A DNA stretch of 64,000 nt from Phallus indusiatus (lineage: Eukaryota > Basidiomycota > Agaricomycetes > Phallales > Phallaceae). Shown one piece after another: positions 11,505 to 23,981 of this stretch; the first letter of the stretch is position 1; each line of letters begins with the position of its first letter. Below the pieces are notes generated by a model. The model did no database searches and had not been told where the DNA came from. It worked only from the letters and a program-made list of their open reading frames with translations. The stretch is from NCBI GenBank assembly GCA_027605045.1, contig JAQFWX010000014.1, forward strand, positions 186,001-250,000, given 5' to 3'. A program made the position numbers and the translations under genes.

Positions 11505-12534
11505 ACCTCTTTTGTTTGGAGCCTGGGCGCGCTCCTGTTAAAGTAGCTTCAATCGGAATGTACACTTTTATGTACTCCATCAATGAACTTAGGAGTTTGC
11601 AAATTTCGCGTTGAATCTTCTTGTTTTCGGAATCACAACAACGCGAATAGCGGAATAGCAAATGCGCCTTAAAGTCAACTGTGCAGTTAGTAAATCATGA
11701 AATGAGGAGTTTCAGAAATCGGGGCACAGAAAATATCTTTTTGGTGGGTCTTCCGGCGCGCTTTGTCACTTAGGAGTCAAGGCAAAAGTTCAGTGACAAC
11801 AGAGATATACGGGTGATTGCACCATTCCGCGATGTAACCTCATATGAGATATTATAAAAAAGTAGGTGCCATGATCAGCAACTGCACACAGGTATCGTCC
11901 AATCTTGGTTGGTTGTTATCATATCCATCAGCATGGCCCGAGAGAAAAAGGAGTAACAACAAACAACCAGACAGTCTTGTCGCGAGTTTCCTTGACGACG
12001 CCGGAAGAAATATCCATTTCTGAGGTATATCTTCCAATGAAAAATGACCTTTTATCTTTATGAAAACCTGGTACAGAACTCACAAGCAACCGGCTTAACT
12101 TCGGGCCTTTGGCAGCGAAAACTTTGCTTCACATTGTTGGAGCATTGCTGAGTACTGAGTTGTAGTATGATCGGTGCGTTGATGACAGATTTTACCCTGG
12201 ATGCAAGCCAAGGTACTCGGATGGTTAGACTGTACAAGATGTGAAGTGGTGTATACGTGATAAGCGAGCACATATGTGACGGTGTGTGACTTTTTTTCTT
12301 GCCAGTGAGCATTCTCTCACATGCTTTGGCGTTAACCGGGAATCTCTGTTTTTTTTCACCTTGAACACTGACGAAACTGCTTAAGAAAGGTCGGCGGTGG
12401 CATATCCAAACTCGAAGTATACATTTTAGGACGATTGATCGCACTACGACACAAGAACTCGTGGATAGATAGAATGTTCAAAATACATCATCATTGTCAT
12501 CGACATTATCGCTCATATAAAACCATACAGCCCT
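11505..12534. other. Intergenic
   Basis: Between the convergent ends of DUF6533 copy 2 and BVMO-A. A 128-codon open frame on the minus strand (12058-12444) has no recognisable domain or splice partner, and I do not call it a gene. Confidence 0.4.
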
Positions 12535-14226
12535 TTACTGTTTACCATCAAAAAAGTTAAACCCACTATATCCGTTGGCCGCACATTCTCCAGTCAGCTT
12601 CGTGTATAACGGAATCCCTCCAGCAAAGTTCAACGCCTCTATATTCTTGCCTGGTATATTTGCGCCGGTATACCAGGATTTCGCACGTGTCCACAACCCT
12701 TTATCGGATATATCATTCACTTTCTTAGTCCATTCCTTCTCGGCATCTAATTTCACCTCTATTCTGGTTCTGCCTTGGTCGCGCATTGCTTTCAAGCATG
12801 CTATGATCCAATCTGATTGAATTTCCTGGCGTTAAGGTGCGCTTAGCTATGTGTTATCAGAAGTATGTATTATAAAACTTACTCCGCAAGTAGGTCCATT
12901 ACTAAACGCGGTAGGGCCATGAGGTCCGTATGTAAAAAACATATTTGGATAATTAGCCGTTGTTAGCCCTAGGTACGTAGAAAGCTTCTCTTTCCATTTG
13001 TCTCCAATCAGGATGCCATCTGTTCCTTCAATACCTATTTGTGAAATACTACCTGTCACGGCATCGAACCCAGTTGCTATAACCAGGATGTCCAAAGTAT
13101 GTTCTTTCCCGTCGCTCGTTTTAATGCCAGCCTCCGTTATCTCGCTGACCGGAGCTTCGTTTAAATCGACTAAAGTTACGTTGGGTTGATTGAACACGTC
13201 GTAGAAGTTCTGTTCGAGAGAAGGACGTTTGACACCGAAGGGATGGGGTTGAATCTCCGGAGCAAGCTTCTCTTGTAATACCGGGTCCTTCAAACAAGGA
13301 ATAACTTTGGATCTCCAAAATCCATATACCTCGGCATTGGTTTCCTCGCACGAAAACATATCAAGAAATCCCCCCAGCCAGTAAGCCAGACCACCTCCCC
13401 TCCAAAGAGTTTCAAGCATTTCGGTCCGTTTCTCTTTGGGCAGCTCGAGAAACTTGTCGTACTGCATATCGTATTCGAAACCCGAAAAAGTGGTGGTCCT
13501 ACGTTTGAATAAATTTGGGTATGTTTCTTTAAGCTTCTTCTGCGTATCGACGTCTAATTTCTGCTGCATCATTGGGAATGCTGTATTTGGGGTTCGCTGG
13601 AACACGGTTAGGTGTTCACACACCAGAGCGGCTTCTTGAATAACCTGCACCCCCGTTGGACCTGTACCGATCACCCCAATACGCAACCCTGTCATATCAA
13701 CACCATCCTGGGGCCAACGGTAGGTATGATGTATAACGCCCTTGAACGTTTCGAGTCCTTTGTAGGGAGGGGTATATGGCTTTGAAGCAAACCCGGTGCA
13801 AAGGATCATGAAGCGGGGGTGAGCGACGACTCCATTCTCTGTCGAGACGATCCACCTATCGATTTCGGTATCGAATTTGGCAGCGGTCATGCGTGTATTA
13901 AACAAAATGTCCTTTCTGAGGTCGAGTTCCTTGTCGGCGTGGTCGAAGTACCGGACCAGCTTGCTCTGGGCAGGGAATCGCTCCGTGAAATTCCAGTTCT
14001 TCCAAACCTTTTCAAACGACAGCTGGTAGATGGAGAATTCGGAGTCGGTGCGAGCACCAGGGTAGCAATTCCAGTGCCATGTTCCACCAAGACCGCTCCC
14101 TGCCTCGAATATCTTGGTAGAAAATCCGGCATTGCGCAGGGTGTATAAGTTGTAGACACCTGAAAAACCAGCCCCGATTACGAGTACGTCGATGTCGGGA
14201 TTAGGAAGTTTTGGATTTTCGGACAT
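12535..14226 (-). CDS. Type I Baeyer-Villiger monooxygenase, BVMO-A
   Basis: Flavin (FAD) and NADPH dependent monooxygenase that inserts oxygen next to a carbonyl, giving an ester or lactone; the substrate cannot be told from sequence. Two exons on the minus strand, 14226-12883 and 12825-12535, give 544 residues. The start at 14226 (MSENPKLPNPDIDV) matches BVMO-C; an upstream ATG would add 33 residues without homology. The FAD Rossmann motif GAGFSG is at residues 18-23 and GGTW at about 47-50. The BVMO fingerprint FKGVIHHTYRWP (FxGxxxHxxxWP) is at 161-172, and the NADPH motif GTGPTG at 187-192. The intron position is identical in BVMO-B and BVMO-C, each with a 1344 bp first exon. Confidence 0.9.
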
Positions 14227-15193
14227 AATGTCGTGTCTCTGTGTATGAGAGTATGTATGTATGTGTCCCAAAAGGTCTGGGGTACGGGTTTTTTTGTCGT
14301 AAGAGTCTCGTTTCTTATATGCCATGTATCAGTTTAACTTTAACCTTAGATAGGCCAATAATGATAATGATAATAATGTGAATTTAACTAATTATGCATC
14401 ACGAAAGGGCAAGGAAAGTTCCTGCTTCGCAATCTGCACACTGTTTACTAACAAGGTTCAATCGTTGACAAGTGACGGTCGGAAACAACGTTAGTTTCCA
14501 TATATATACGTCTTTTCTCATAGTAGTAGTTTTGCCTTTTCTTCCTGAGTCCCGATCAACGTGGGACTGGCTCCTAATTCTCATAGCTAGAAGGTGTACG
14601 TGCGTGTGTTTGTAAACAAGATGAGTCTCTTGGGTATGGCGGTTACTCAGTAAGTATAGTATTGCCCTGTTTCTGAGTTTGCCGCTTCTTGTTTTCAAAA
14701 AAAAAAGATCATGATCTTCCTCTTCAAGCCCTCCGTTCTTCTCAGGCTGTGGGTTTCGACTTCGCACGAGGAATTAGAGTTATTAGTACCAGTTTTGATT
14801 CCTCTTTAATTTAAAAAATTGGACGGCGGGAGATATTTTATGATCTTCATTCTGATAGACATCGTAATCAGTCGGTCCGGATTTTGAAAACGTCGTCCAA
14901 TATCGAGATTCGACACTACTATCTTGGTATAAACCGTAAGAGATAGTCACACTCTTTCCCCATTAAATATCTCTAGTACTGGTTCGATTCGAGCCTTACA
15001 TCGATATTCAAAAAAAACAAACCTAACTTGATACGGTGAATCCCTTGCTCAATAACGTTTGACAGTATTAATTTTGAAGCCCCACAACAAGACCTGATTA
15101 ATACATGGCACTCAAGGCAAGCCTATTCGGGCCCGGAGATATATACAGCAGAGAGACGAACCACCACAGAATACATAGCTTCACCTCACCTCG
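14227..15193. other. Intergenic, upstream of BVMO-A
   Basis: No gene supported. It should contain the BVMO-A promoter. Confidence 0.4.
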
Positions 15194-16012
15194 TTACACA
15201 TATTTCTCTTCGTCCATGTCATCCCAGGGCTTGTGATTCATGATCTCTGCTCGTTCCTCTTCCGATTGGGCAATGGACAATGCCTCCTCTTTCTTCTCCC
15301 CGAAAAACCCCACCGTTTCCTCGTAGTCTTCTGACGGCACTCAGCCTTCCTCCCCAACGCCGACCATGTTTTGCAATGTCTCGAAATCCATATCTACTTC
15401 TGCCTGCACTTCATTCAGCTTCCTCGTCTCACGTATGTCCTCAAAATCGAACTTAAGTGGACACAGATTGACGTCCCTGCCGGACACTTGGCTTGTCCCT
15501 TTTTTTGAAAAAAAAAAAACCGTACACGTTCATGAAAAAATAAATGCAGATAAAATAAGGAACAAGAGAGAGGCAACTCAATGTGATACAAATACAAATT
15601 CCAGCGTACACATCCATCTAACAGAGCGGCCTAGAAGCAAATAATAGAAAAAAGAATCATCTCCCCGTCTCCAACCTCTACCTGACTCTTGTCTAACCAG
15701 ATACCTCCTCGTGAGCTTTTTCTAATGCTTCCCTCACATCCCCCACGGATCCATCAGCAGGAACCCACACTTTTGCCATGACAGAGTGAGTGCCCCGTTT
15801 CGCCCTCCTTTTGATAGTGGAGGAACCTTGTCGCCCTTGTTCGACTGCGTCTCAAATTTGTTATACGATGCCATCCCTCTCCTGTTGACTATCGTAGTCA
15901 TATCGGACCCCGTACTTTTCTTGGTCGGAGGGGATTTTGGAACCGAACCGTCTTGCCCCCGAGGACGGGGGGTTTGAAGAGTTGCCGGAGACGCCAACAG
16001 GAAACGTTGCAC
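15194..16012 (-). pseudogene. Decayed gene of unknown family, minus strand
   Basis: The minus strand carries coding-like blocks. The last (15194-about 15500) reads FEDIRETRKLNEVQAEVDMD, then a TGA at 15341-15343, then VPSEDYEETVGFFGEKKEE and the acidic end WDDMDEEKYV with stop at 15194-15196. The stop lies in the same frame as the blocks on both sides. An upstream block (15700-15780) reads MAKVWVPADGSVGDVREALE and ends at a possible donor. Above it a basic stretch (to 16012) continues in a shifted frame. The conserved look with a stop and a frame change points to a decayed gene, though an unusual splice cannot be excluded. I do not recognise the family. Confidence 0.4.
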
Positions 16013-16924
16013 CTATGGTCAACCTCAGTAAAAATTATCTAGAAGAACATTTAAGAGTCGGGGATACATCGGGCAGGGTATACTATCATTTTTATGCAGA
16101 GAGGACGTCTTTGATGTTCTATACGTTAGCCTACATTAACTCGCAGTTCAGGGGATGAAGTCGTGAATGCGTACGGTAAGGCCGCTGAGGCGAAAGACCA
16201 TTCTCGCTGGAGGTGAATAGAGCGGTATAAGTTATAATGGAAGACTAGGTCCATTCTTGTGGGTTTTATAATAATCGGTGTTTTCAAGAATCCAAGAAAC
16301 ATTTATCTTTAAGACCTTTTAGGACTTGAACTTTATGTAATAGACATGACCTATTAAACACCGTTTCCACATCATGATGATTACTTCCATGATTTCTTCA
16401 AGTCATGATCCTTTAAGCTTAGCACGAGCTTCGAAGCACCAAATTAGAGTGGGATTGAACTATATGGAGATAATAGTGCTACGGTGAACTTAAGTTATCT
16501 ATGCGTTATTATATACAATATACATATGTATATGACCCAGGTTTAACCCTTTGAACATGTGGTTCAATGGGGTGGCGCGAAATAACCTGAAGGAAAGAAA
16601 GTCATTATTTGTGTAACTCTATCTTTACCGCTCACGAAAATTATGTATCCGTCGGTTTTTAAAATGACTCAGAGGAAGACATCTTTTAACTTCAACTAAT
16701 TACATACTGCAGTGTGTTCGAAACTGGACAGCGACCTTACGCGCAGAATGTGTCCAAAGCTTAGGAGGACCGGTCCTCCGGTCCCGTTTTACAACATCCT
16801 TTGGACATGAAGCCTGAAGAATCAGAGAATACGTAAGTAAAATAACACTATATATAAAGGCATGTTTAACGAACAGACAAATTCATCGAGGGCACCCACT
16901 TCACTTTATTGTTCTCTATTCAAA
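16013..16924. other. Intergenic; 5' flank of F-box copy 2
   Basis: From about 16555 to the start codon it resembles the flank of F-box copy 1 (about 2330-2855). No gene supported. Confidence 0.5.
16851..16858 (+). promoter_or_regulatory. TATA box of F-box copy 2
   Basis: TATATAAA, 67 bp before the chosen ATG at 16925; a TATATAT run is placed similarly before copy 1. Confidence 0.45.
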
Positions 16925-18517
16925 ATGGTCCCAAGTTCTTTCGACCGCATACCTTACGATATCTTCAGACAAATCATCCTTTACAGCTATACGGCCCACC
17001 TTCGTCTCGATGAGGATCACGGAGCGTACGAGTCGTTGCTATGGCCACCCATCGAGGCATCCCATGTTTGCCGCTCATGGCGACACGCGCTCGTAGCGGA
17101 TCGAGCAATGTGGACATTTATCTCCTTCCCGGATATAGGACCTGAAGGAGTAATGGAGCTTCTCCATCGATCTGGTTCGTGGGCACTGGACGTGTGCATC
17201 GGACTAGGAGGGTCTGGTTGGTACGAAATCAAAGATGACACCAGTACTCGAAACATGCTTGCCGCCCTTTTTGATCTTCTTCATCGATTCAAGCTACTTT
17301 GTCTCCGTATCACTCCGACATATAGACTTTCCACGCCTATCCGACTTCAAGTTCTGTCATATCTCATGAATCCGGCTCCACAATTGGAAACATTTCTATT
17401 TTTTCATGAAAATGATTATAGTACCTCAGAACCTATTTTGATCACCGGCACGCTATTCTCTGGATATGCGCCGAGGCTCAAATATATGCATTCTCAATTC
17501 TTCCTTCACTGTCACGAACTACATTCTCCGATATTTCGAAATCTTACGGAGCTTTCTCTGATTATGCCGGACTGGTGGTTTTTGAGTCCGGATCAAGTTC
17601 TTGACCTTTTAGACTCATCCCCTAAACTGAAATTCCTAGACCTTCATATCGATGGCATGCGAAGATGGCCGCTGTTTTTTCAACATGGATTGACGCGGAA
17701 GGTCGTTTTACCAGATCTACAGAAAATTATCATCGAGGCATATTTCGCACATCTTATTCAGTTGGTGCTGGAAAATGTAACATTTCCTGCTAACGCTGAA
17801 TGGCATTTCACTGCTTGTGACGTGGTTTCTATGGAAAACCTGAAAAATTCCCTGCCTCAATCACTGCTGAGGATACCATTCACATATCTCCACCTTTCCT
17901 TTGAACCGAGAGGGCAACAAGTGGAAATGTTTTTAGAGGAAAAGTGCGCCATACGCGTCAATGATTACAGTCACTGGACGAACAGAAATACACTTGTGCT
18001 GCGTCACAAATCAGGGTGTAACTTTGCCGATTTCTGGAACACTTCAGCCATGAAGGCGGTAAATATGTCTCACATAACACGAGCGGTCATTGAGTTCGAA
18101 GACTCGGCGCAATTTGTTATGATCATATTTCCCGCCCTTCTGGCGTCATTAACGCGTGTGGAATCTTTGATCATCAGATACAATAAAATTCCAATTACAC
18201 CTTATTTTGACTCATCCCTATCTTTTCTCCTGATGCTGGCGGTGGGCATGGAAACACTTGTTCAAACACAGTACCCGGCGGATCTATCCAAGGAATCCGT
18301 CAACCTATTTTGGAATCAACTATACCCCAACGGAAGGCCGTCCCATGATTGGCTGCTTCCCTGTCTCCATTTACGAGAATTGATCGTAGATGTTCCAAAT
18401 AAGCTGAGGAAATCTCAGAGAGAAACTCTCCGTACTTGTTCCCGGAGGCGTTATGAAACAGGTAACGCAGTGAGAGTACTGATACGATATCCCGGAAGGG
18501 ATGTGCTGATTATGTGA
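16925..18517 (+). CDS. F-box protein, copy 2 (intact)
   Basis: Single-exon gene of 530 residues. The F-box-like domain covers about residues 4-65 (FDRIPYDIFRQIILYSY, later CRSWRHALVADRAMWTFISF). The rest is a leucine-rich, repeat-poor tail of the kind found in many Agaricomycete F-box proteins, expected to bind targets for an SCF ubiquitin ligase. The start at 16925 is chosen because the surrounding CAAAATGG is conserved in copy 1; an in-frame ATG at 16862 would add 21 residues not matched there. It is the unbroken paralogue of 2856-5755 and ends IRYPGRDVLIM, as copy 1 ends IRYPHMDVLIV. Confidence 0.85.
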   Translation: MVPSSFDRIPYDIFRQIILYSYTAHLRLDEDHGAYESLLWPPIEASHVCRSWRHALVADRAMWTFISFPDIGPEGVMELLHRSGSWALDVCIGLGGSGWYEIKDDTSTRNMLAALFDLLHRFKLLCLRITPTYRLSTPIRLQVLSYLMNPAPQLETFLFFHENDYSTSEPILITGTLFSGYAPRLKYMHSQFFLHCHELHSPIFRNLTELSLIMPDWWFLSPDQVLDLLDSSPKLKFLDLHIDGMRRWPLFFQHGLTRKVVLPDLQKIIIEAYFAHLIQLVLENVTFPANAEWHFTACDVVSMENLKNSLPQSLLRIPFTYLHLSFEPRGQQVEMFLEEKCAIRVNDYSHWTNRNTLVLRHKSGCNFADFWNTSAMKAVNMSHITRAVIEFEDSAQFVMIIFPALLASLTRVESLIIRYNKIPITPYFDSSLSFLLMLAVGMETLVQTQYPADLSKESVNLFWNQLYPNGRPSHDWLLPCLHLRELIVDVPNKLRKSQRETLRTCSRRRYETGNAVRVLIRYPGRDVLIM

Positions 18518-19436
18518 CCTTCACGGTCCCGCTGAACCCCCTCAGCTCACAGCTTCACCGATACCCTCTTTTTGGAACTTTCAATTTAAAGATCCACATT
18601 TCTCTCATTCCACCAAACTTCTTATTAATAAGCCACACATCCGTACTCCGTCTCATGCAAAACGTTTTTTTCTCCTTAAAATATAAACATTTCTTCTTGC
18701 ATATTATGAGTTCGAAGCTCTTTACTGCCCTACCTGACTGTTAATTAGTTAATTTCCTTAGAACAACACTTGCAGGAAAACATAAAGCAACATGATTGTA
18801 GCTGTGTTGCGGCGAAGCACGTGTGATCGATCGAAACTGCGACAGCTGTAGCCGTTGACCCTAGCTTAAAGATTGGTGGAAGCTGAGAGAGGATAGCGAG
18901 GGTATTAGATATGAGGGCGAGATAATTCAACCCACATCTAAGCTGTTAGAGCATGATGTTTATATGCATAAACTCACATATTTCCAGACAAAAGGAAAAC
19001 AAATGAAAGGTACACAAAGAAATACGGAAGTGTGCGAAATTCACAAAGGAACTCGATACCTACGTAGTTCGAACAAAGGGCAATGTCCCCGATGCACGTG
19101 GCAGCACCCCGGGCCAACATTATCTTTCCCTACATCCTTTGTTTATCATGTTTTGAGGACAAAGGCACTTTTGATGTGATCTACGTGCATTGATCTATGG
19201 CTTAGTTTACGGCGAACGAAATAATGGCTATCACTGACGTATTTGTGATTATAGATAATTTCACCGTCCTGACTTCTTCAAGGGGCTCCTGAATTTCGTC
19301 CAACATCACAAAACCCATAGAAAATACATGATTTCACCTAATCGTATGCAATGCCTTCATAAATACATCTACAATTGTCGCCATCCATGAATTGCTTAAC
19401 ATTATTAGTTCCTGAATTTTTATCTCCGAGGATAAT
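18518..19436. other. Intergenic; 3' flank of F-box copy 2
   Basis: About 18690-18860 resembles 7520-7680, the flank of copy 1 beyond its transposon. No gene supported. Confidence 0.5.
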
Positions 19437-21315
19437 TCAGCTCCGATCATCAAAGTGTGTTCGCATAGACAAGTCTATCCCCCTTTCTTTCGCCACCCTC
19501 TCCGCCTTTTCAGTCAGCTCATGCGAGATCCTCAAACCTGGGACCTGCACGGCCTTCCACTTTGTCGTAAACAGCGCTGACACGAAGGCATGCGGATCAA
19601 TTACTGTAGGGTCGCTGATGATTATGCTTCCACTAGGAGCCTGTACAGGTTCAAATCGCAGCAGAGTGAGCACTGTCACCAGTGACTCGCCTACCTCCAG
19701 ATGACGGAGTCTCGACATCCTGTGAATTGTCGCGTCAACGGCTAGTTCTTCTTCTTCGGAACAAGTGAAGATGCTGGACACGAGATTGAGGTTCATTAAG
19801 TTTGGTCCGAAAATACCGAGCCAAGATGTGAATTTCTGGTTGGTAATTCCCGTAACGTAAATAAGCGAAACGGTATGTAAGGTGTCTTGAGAGGATGCAG
19901 TTATGGCCCGCAATTGAGTTATGGATAAGGATCCATGCAGGAATGTGATTTGATGTAATGAACATTTGGCGGGCGCAAATTCAGTTTCATCTTCACGACG
20001 GCGTTGACCAAGCTGGTACACAATAATTTGTCGAAGTGCCGACCAGTGCGCGCAACACTTCGTCAGCTGCGCGGCATTTAGGTAAGTTCTTCCCTCCGAC
20101 CCTCGAGGGCCCGTTGGAATCTGTATAAAACTCCGAAGCGCGGTCATCTTGCATAATGCCTCGATGAATTTTCCGACTAACCCAGGGCTGACATTCCCCA
20201 CCCATAATTCTCTCATATTTGTAGCAGTTTTCAATATCGTCAGTGCTTCGCCCCGGATTTCAGTATCGGCTTTGGTCATTGCGGAGCAGTACGGCGAAAA
20301 TTGCTTGATATATTTACCCCACATGGGGTTATCCTGTAATACAGCTGCAAGTCGGTCAACGCGCACTTTTCTTCGCGTCTGACCCCCGAAATCTTCATAA
20401 ATGGCGGGCAGTGCAGCTCTCCACCACGCGCGACACACCAGACTTATACCAACGATTTTGCTTTGCCAGTTCTCGGTGTATTTGTATTCTCCATCGCATA
20501 CTAGATGAGAGAAAATTTGAAATAGAATCTCTGGAGGAGGTTGAGTGAAGAAAGGACGTCGCTCAGAGGGTGGTAAAATTCGAAATCCGTGTGTCGGCAC
20601 CGACAGACGGCCAACTAATGTATGATCAATATTGATATTGGTATTGATAGCGGGTTTACATGGCTTCAGGCGGTACTGCAGCTGCGTGGCCAAGCAAAGA
20701 ATGCAAGACGGTGAATCCTCCGTTGTACATTCTGCGGATTCGTACAATACTTTGTGGGTATCGGGGATTTGGTGTAATGACGCAGGATTTGATGGTTCTT
20801 CAGCAACCTGAAGTGCCGTACTAGACCACCAGTCGACCAGTTCGAAAAAAATAGTATAAAAGGGTCGACCATCGACGGACAAGGCGTGATTATTATTTTC
20901 GGTACCTTCTTGAGGAGGCTCTATCTCAACAGGTTTTCCTGCGATCCACTCAATTAAACGATGTCTCCGAACCTCCTATTTAAGATATCATAATCAAAGA
21001 TACAGCCCATTGTAAATCGATACTTACGGCTTCCTCCAATTCATCGGCCTTTTTAGCAATCACTACAACGCGAATTCCAGAATAATATGCTTCCGTACCC
21101 TTTTCAATGATGGAGCGAAAGGGGTAACCAACCGGACCAGTACGATGGTATTCACGGTCATGTCGATGATAAAATACAGAGCAAGGTGAGATTAGTGCGC
21201 CATCCGTCATGTTGTTTTCGGAGAGCTTGAGAGCGAGTTCGGAGAGATCACGGTCGCGGTGTGACCGTGTGACAGGCCGTCGCCGTCCCTGCAGAAGTTC
21301 CGGTGAAGGCGGCAA
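19437..21315 (-). CDS. F-box protein with conserved N-terminal domain, locus A
   Basis: Two exons on the minus strand: 21315-21028 and 20975-19437 (phase 0 joint, A|EVRRHRLIEW), up to 608 residues. An N-terminal module (SPCSVFYHR through EKGTEAYYSGIRVVVIAKK) is followed by a FYTIFFELVD block. Then comes THGFRILPPSERRPFFTQPP leading into an F-box-like segment (PPPEILFQIFSHL, SLVCRAWWRAALPAIYEDF), and finally a long leucine-rich tail. The N-terminal module is not one I can name. The paralogue at 51258-53212 has the same two-exon layout and block order. The exact start is uncertain; the module aligned between the two copies begins near NNMTDGALISPC, about 35 residues after the first ATG. Confidence 0.75.
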
Positions 21316-22116
21316 AGCTGGCGATGTTGGGCGCTAATATATCCGACTAACCAACACAATCATGATGTTGAGGCTGTCCGTTTATAGCGTTGCATCGCAA
21401 TTAATGGTTTTTTTTTCCTCTTTTCTTTTCCTTTTACTTTTTGGATGGTTATTTTTATCTAATACTTCGCGTCTTCCTTTCAACCATAATGTCCGGCTAC
21501 CGCACCATTTATCGAATGTAATGCGAAGTTCGATTTAGAACCGGCGGCACCATCTCTAGACGAAGCACACGAACCCTTCGATTCTTGGCATGATTTTACC
21601 GTTTCTGGAGCTATTGCCTCAATAAATTGGTCTATAACTTACGTTCATCCTATCAGCGTAAAACCTCATTCGATTCTAGTCCATTCGCAGAAGCTGCTGT
21701 CTTAGACATGAGTTCCTTCATATCAATATGTCAAGAGTGCCCATTAGCAGAATGTTCCTGACAGTGCCCATGAAATGTCGAGGACGCAGCTTATTATTTT
21801 ATTCTTCGTGCCGGAGGTGCCCATTAACAAGCGAAGGCAAGCAGGTTTAGCGTCGAAGCACAATGTGGCAACTCCAAGGTCACCTGCACAATGTCAGGTT
21901 AACTTCATTCGACCACTGCTCGCGTTCTACTTGCATTTCCTTTTTCGCGCATTGATCATTTTGCATGTATAAAAGACCAACTATTCGCTGCATTTTATCC
22001 TCACCAACACTAACAGACACTTTACTGCCCACTACTTGTAGGTTCTATAATATTTGTTTTCCTACAACGCGTCTCATTGAATTTTTTTTTCCAACAGAGC
22101 GTCATCGTTATCACTC
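21316..22116. other. Intergenic, divergent promoters of F-box locus A and the P47-like gene
   Basis: No gene supported. It contains a CT-rich leader just before 22117. Confidence 0.45.
21968..21975 (+). promoter_or_regulatory. TATA box of the P47-like gene
   Basis: TATAAAAG, 149 bp before the ATG at 22117. Confidence 0.4.
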
Positions 22117-23981
22117 ATGACTAGCACAGGTAAGTTTGCAATGGCAGCGCGTTATTACTTGTTGCATCTGTGACTGACCTTACTGCCACAGCTTGGAGCA
22201 CAACGCCTTCTAATTTGGCAGGAGCCAGCAACGTCTACGACTTTGTCGTTGCCGTCACGCAAAACAGTATCAATAACAACCTTACAAAACTTTTCAACAA
22301 GGGCCTTGTTAGTAGTCAAGGAATCTCCGAATACTACGCCTACGATATAAACAATAACCTGGTTGCCATCTCTTTGAGCGACCTGTTGGCGCAGTCAAAC
22401 AACGTCAACCCTTTCGACGTACCTACCGGTACAGCGTTGACGGATTCAAGGATCAGAAGCCTGTTCGATGCAGGCTTCAGCTTTGCCATCCAAGCTCAAA
22501 TAGGCATCCCCGCCGTTGCTTCTGGCGTCACGCTCCCGGGCTGGGTGGACCTGTCTAATGATACTTCCTCGCAAGTCATTTTCAACATGATGTGCTCCAC
22601 TTTTTCTGTCTGCGAAATGACATATGGCCCGCGTGGCGCAGCAAGTTGGATAAACTACATCCAAACACCAGCGCAGCCTGTTATCTTCCAAGCCACTGTC
22701 AACTTGGACTTCACTTCCGGGCCAATCAACACTACTTCCCCGGTCTACACCAACCTCCCAGCGAATGTTCAATCGATGATCATGAACACCGGTGTCGACG
22801 CGTTCTCCCTTCAGCAGTTGCTCTTTGACCTGACAACCCCCGGTCTAATGTCAACCTTTGATTTACCCGGCTTCGACACGAGTTCCGATACTTACACCTT
22901 GATCAAATCCAAGTTCGTCACTTTTTACTTCGATCAGATGAAGGCTGCGGGAACGCCACTCCTTGGTGTTACTGTCGCCTGTAATACCTCGCCGTCATGG
23001 TCGCTCCAGCCTACGTCTATCAACTTCGAAGTTAATGCCTATCTTGACAGCGATAATACCACTGTTTCTACCGATCCGAACGCTGCGGGTCTAGCAACGC
23101 TCGATTACCTTTGCTTGGTGGGAGGCAAAAAGCAGCCTTCCCCGGATCATTTCAAATGGAACTGGATTCCTGAAGCCGAGGAAGCCAAATACGACGGTGT
23201 TCTTTCCATCAACCGTGATTCATTCGCGGCTTATTTACAAAATGCCCTGCTTCCCTACGCAATGCTTAACTGTTTCGCATTCAATGTCAAAGTGGGTGTA
23301 GACTCGGGCAGCGTAGCGACATACAGCTTTTCTATGACAAATGGTCAGACCCCATCGATTACTATCAGTAAAGGAGGTTCAGACGGTGTTACCGCCCTTT
23401 CTTTCGATTATACTTCTCCTAGTGCTGGAAGCTCTGATCAAGCCGGACTCAACGGAAATATCGGGAAGATGTCGTTCACTCAGACGTACCACATGGGCGT
23501 GCAGTTCATCGGGAACACGATCGTCGTCACGCAAACCCAAGTCGTACATACGAGCATATCCAAGAATCTCTCAACGGCCTCCGGTGACGTTGTCAACAGA
23601 AAGAAAGTGGAAACGTTCACTCTTTCTGTTGTGTCGGGTGGACAGCTCAGTGCGGCCACACCAATTACTCAGGATACAAACAGCGATATGGACCCTTCGG
23701 TAAATCCATTCGTCAACTTCTTCATCAATATCAAGGACACTATCAACCAAGTGGATTCTTCCGTCAGAACTTTCGCCAGTTCCAATCTGCAGAATGTTGA
23801 CCTGTCTGTGGTTCAGAACTATGTGTTGCCTGGAGGTAACACTTTCTCCTTCAGTAGTGTAGCGTTTTCGCCTTCCCGGGCCTTGACCTCGTTGCCAAGA
23901 TCAACTACAACTAGTAGCTACCAATGTCCTGTCCTGCGTTTGTTTTTCTTTTGGTTTGGGTCACGAGTGGTTATTATGTAG
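22117..23981 (+). CDS. Possible P47/TULIP-like protein, end shifted
   Basis: Two exons: 22117-22129 (only MTST plus one base) and 22192-23981. The 600-residue product is rich in Asn, Ser and Thr, with a start region TTPSNLAGASNVYDFVVAVT, alternating beta-type sequence and no signal peptide or membrane segment. The layout (VYDFVVAVTQNSINNNL, then EYYAYDINNNLVAI) suggests the fungal proteins related to clostridial P47/OrfX, which have TULIP-type lipid-binding folds; this is a weak family call made from memory of the pattern. The last 20 or so residues become Ser/Arg/Phe-rich and unlike the rest. In the next frame the text continues as LDLVAKINYN with a stop at 23912-23914, so a small indel near 23870-23882 probably changed the natural end. 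No function in toxicity is implied. Confidence 0.5.

Noticed and set aside
12058..12444. 128-codon minus-strand open frame downstream of BVMO-A
   Set aside because: No domain, no coding rhythm, no paralogue at the BVMO-B or BVMO-C ends, and no splice partner.
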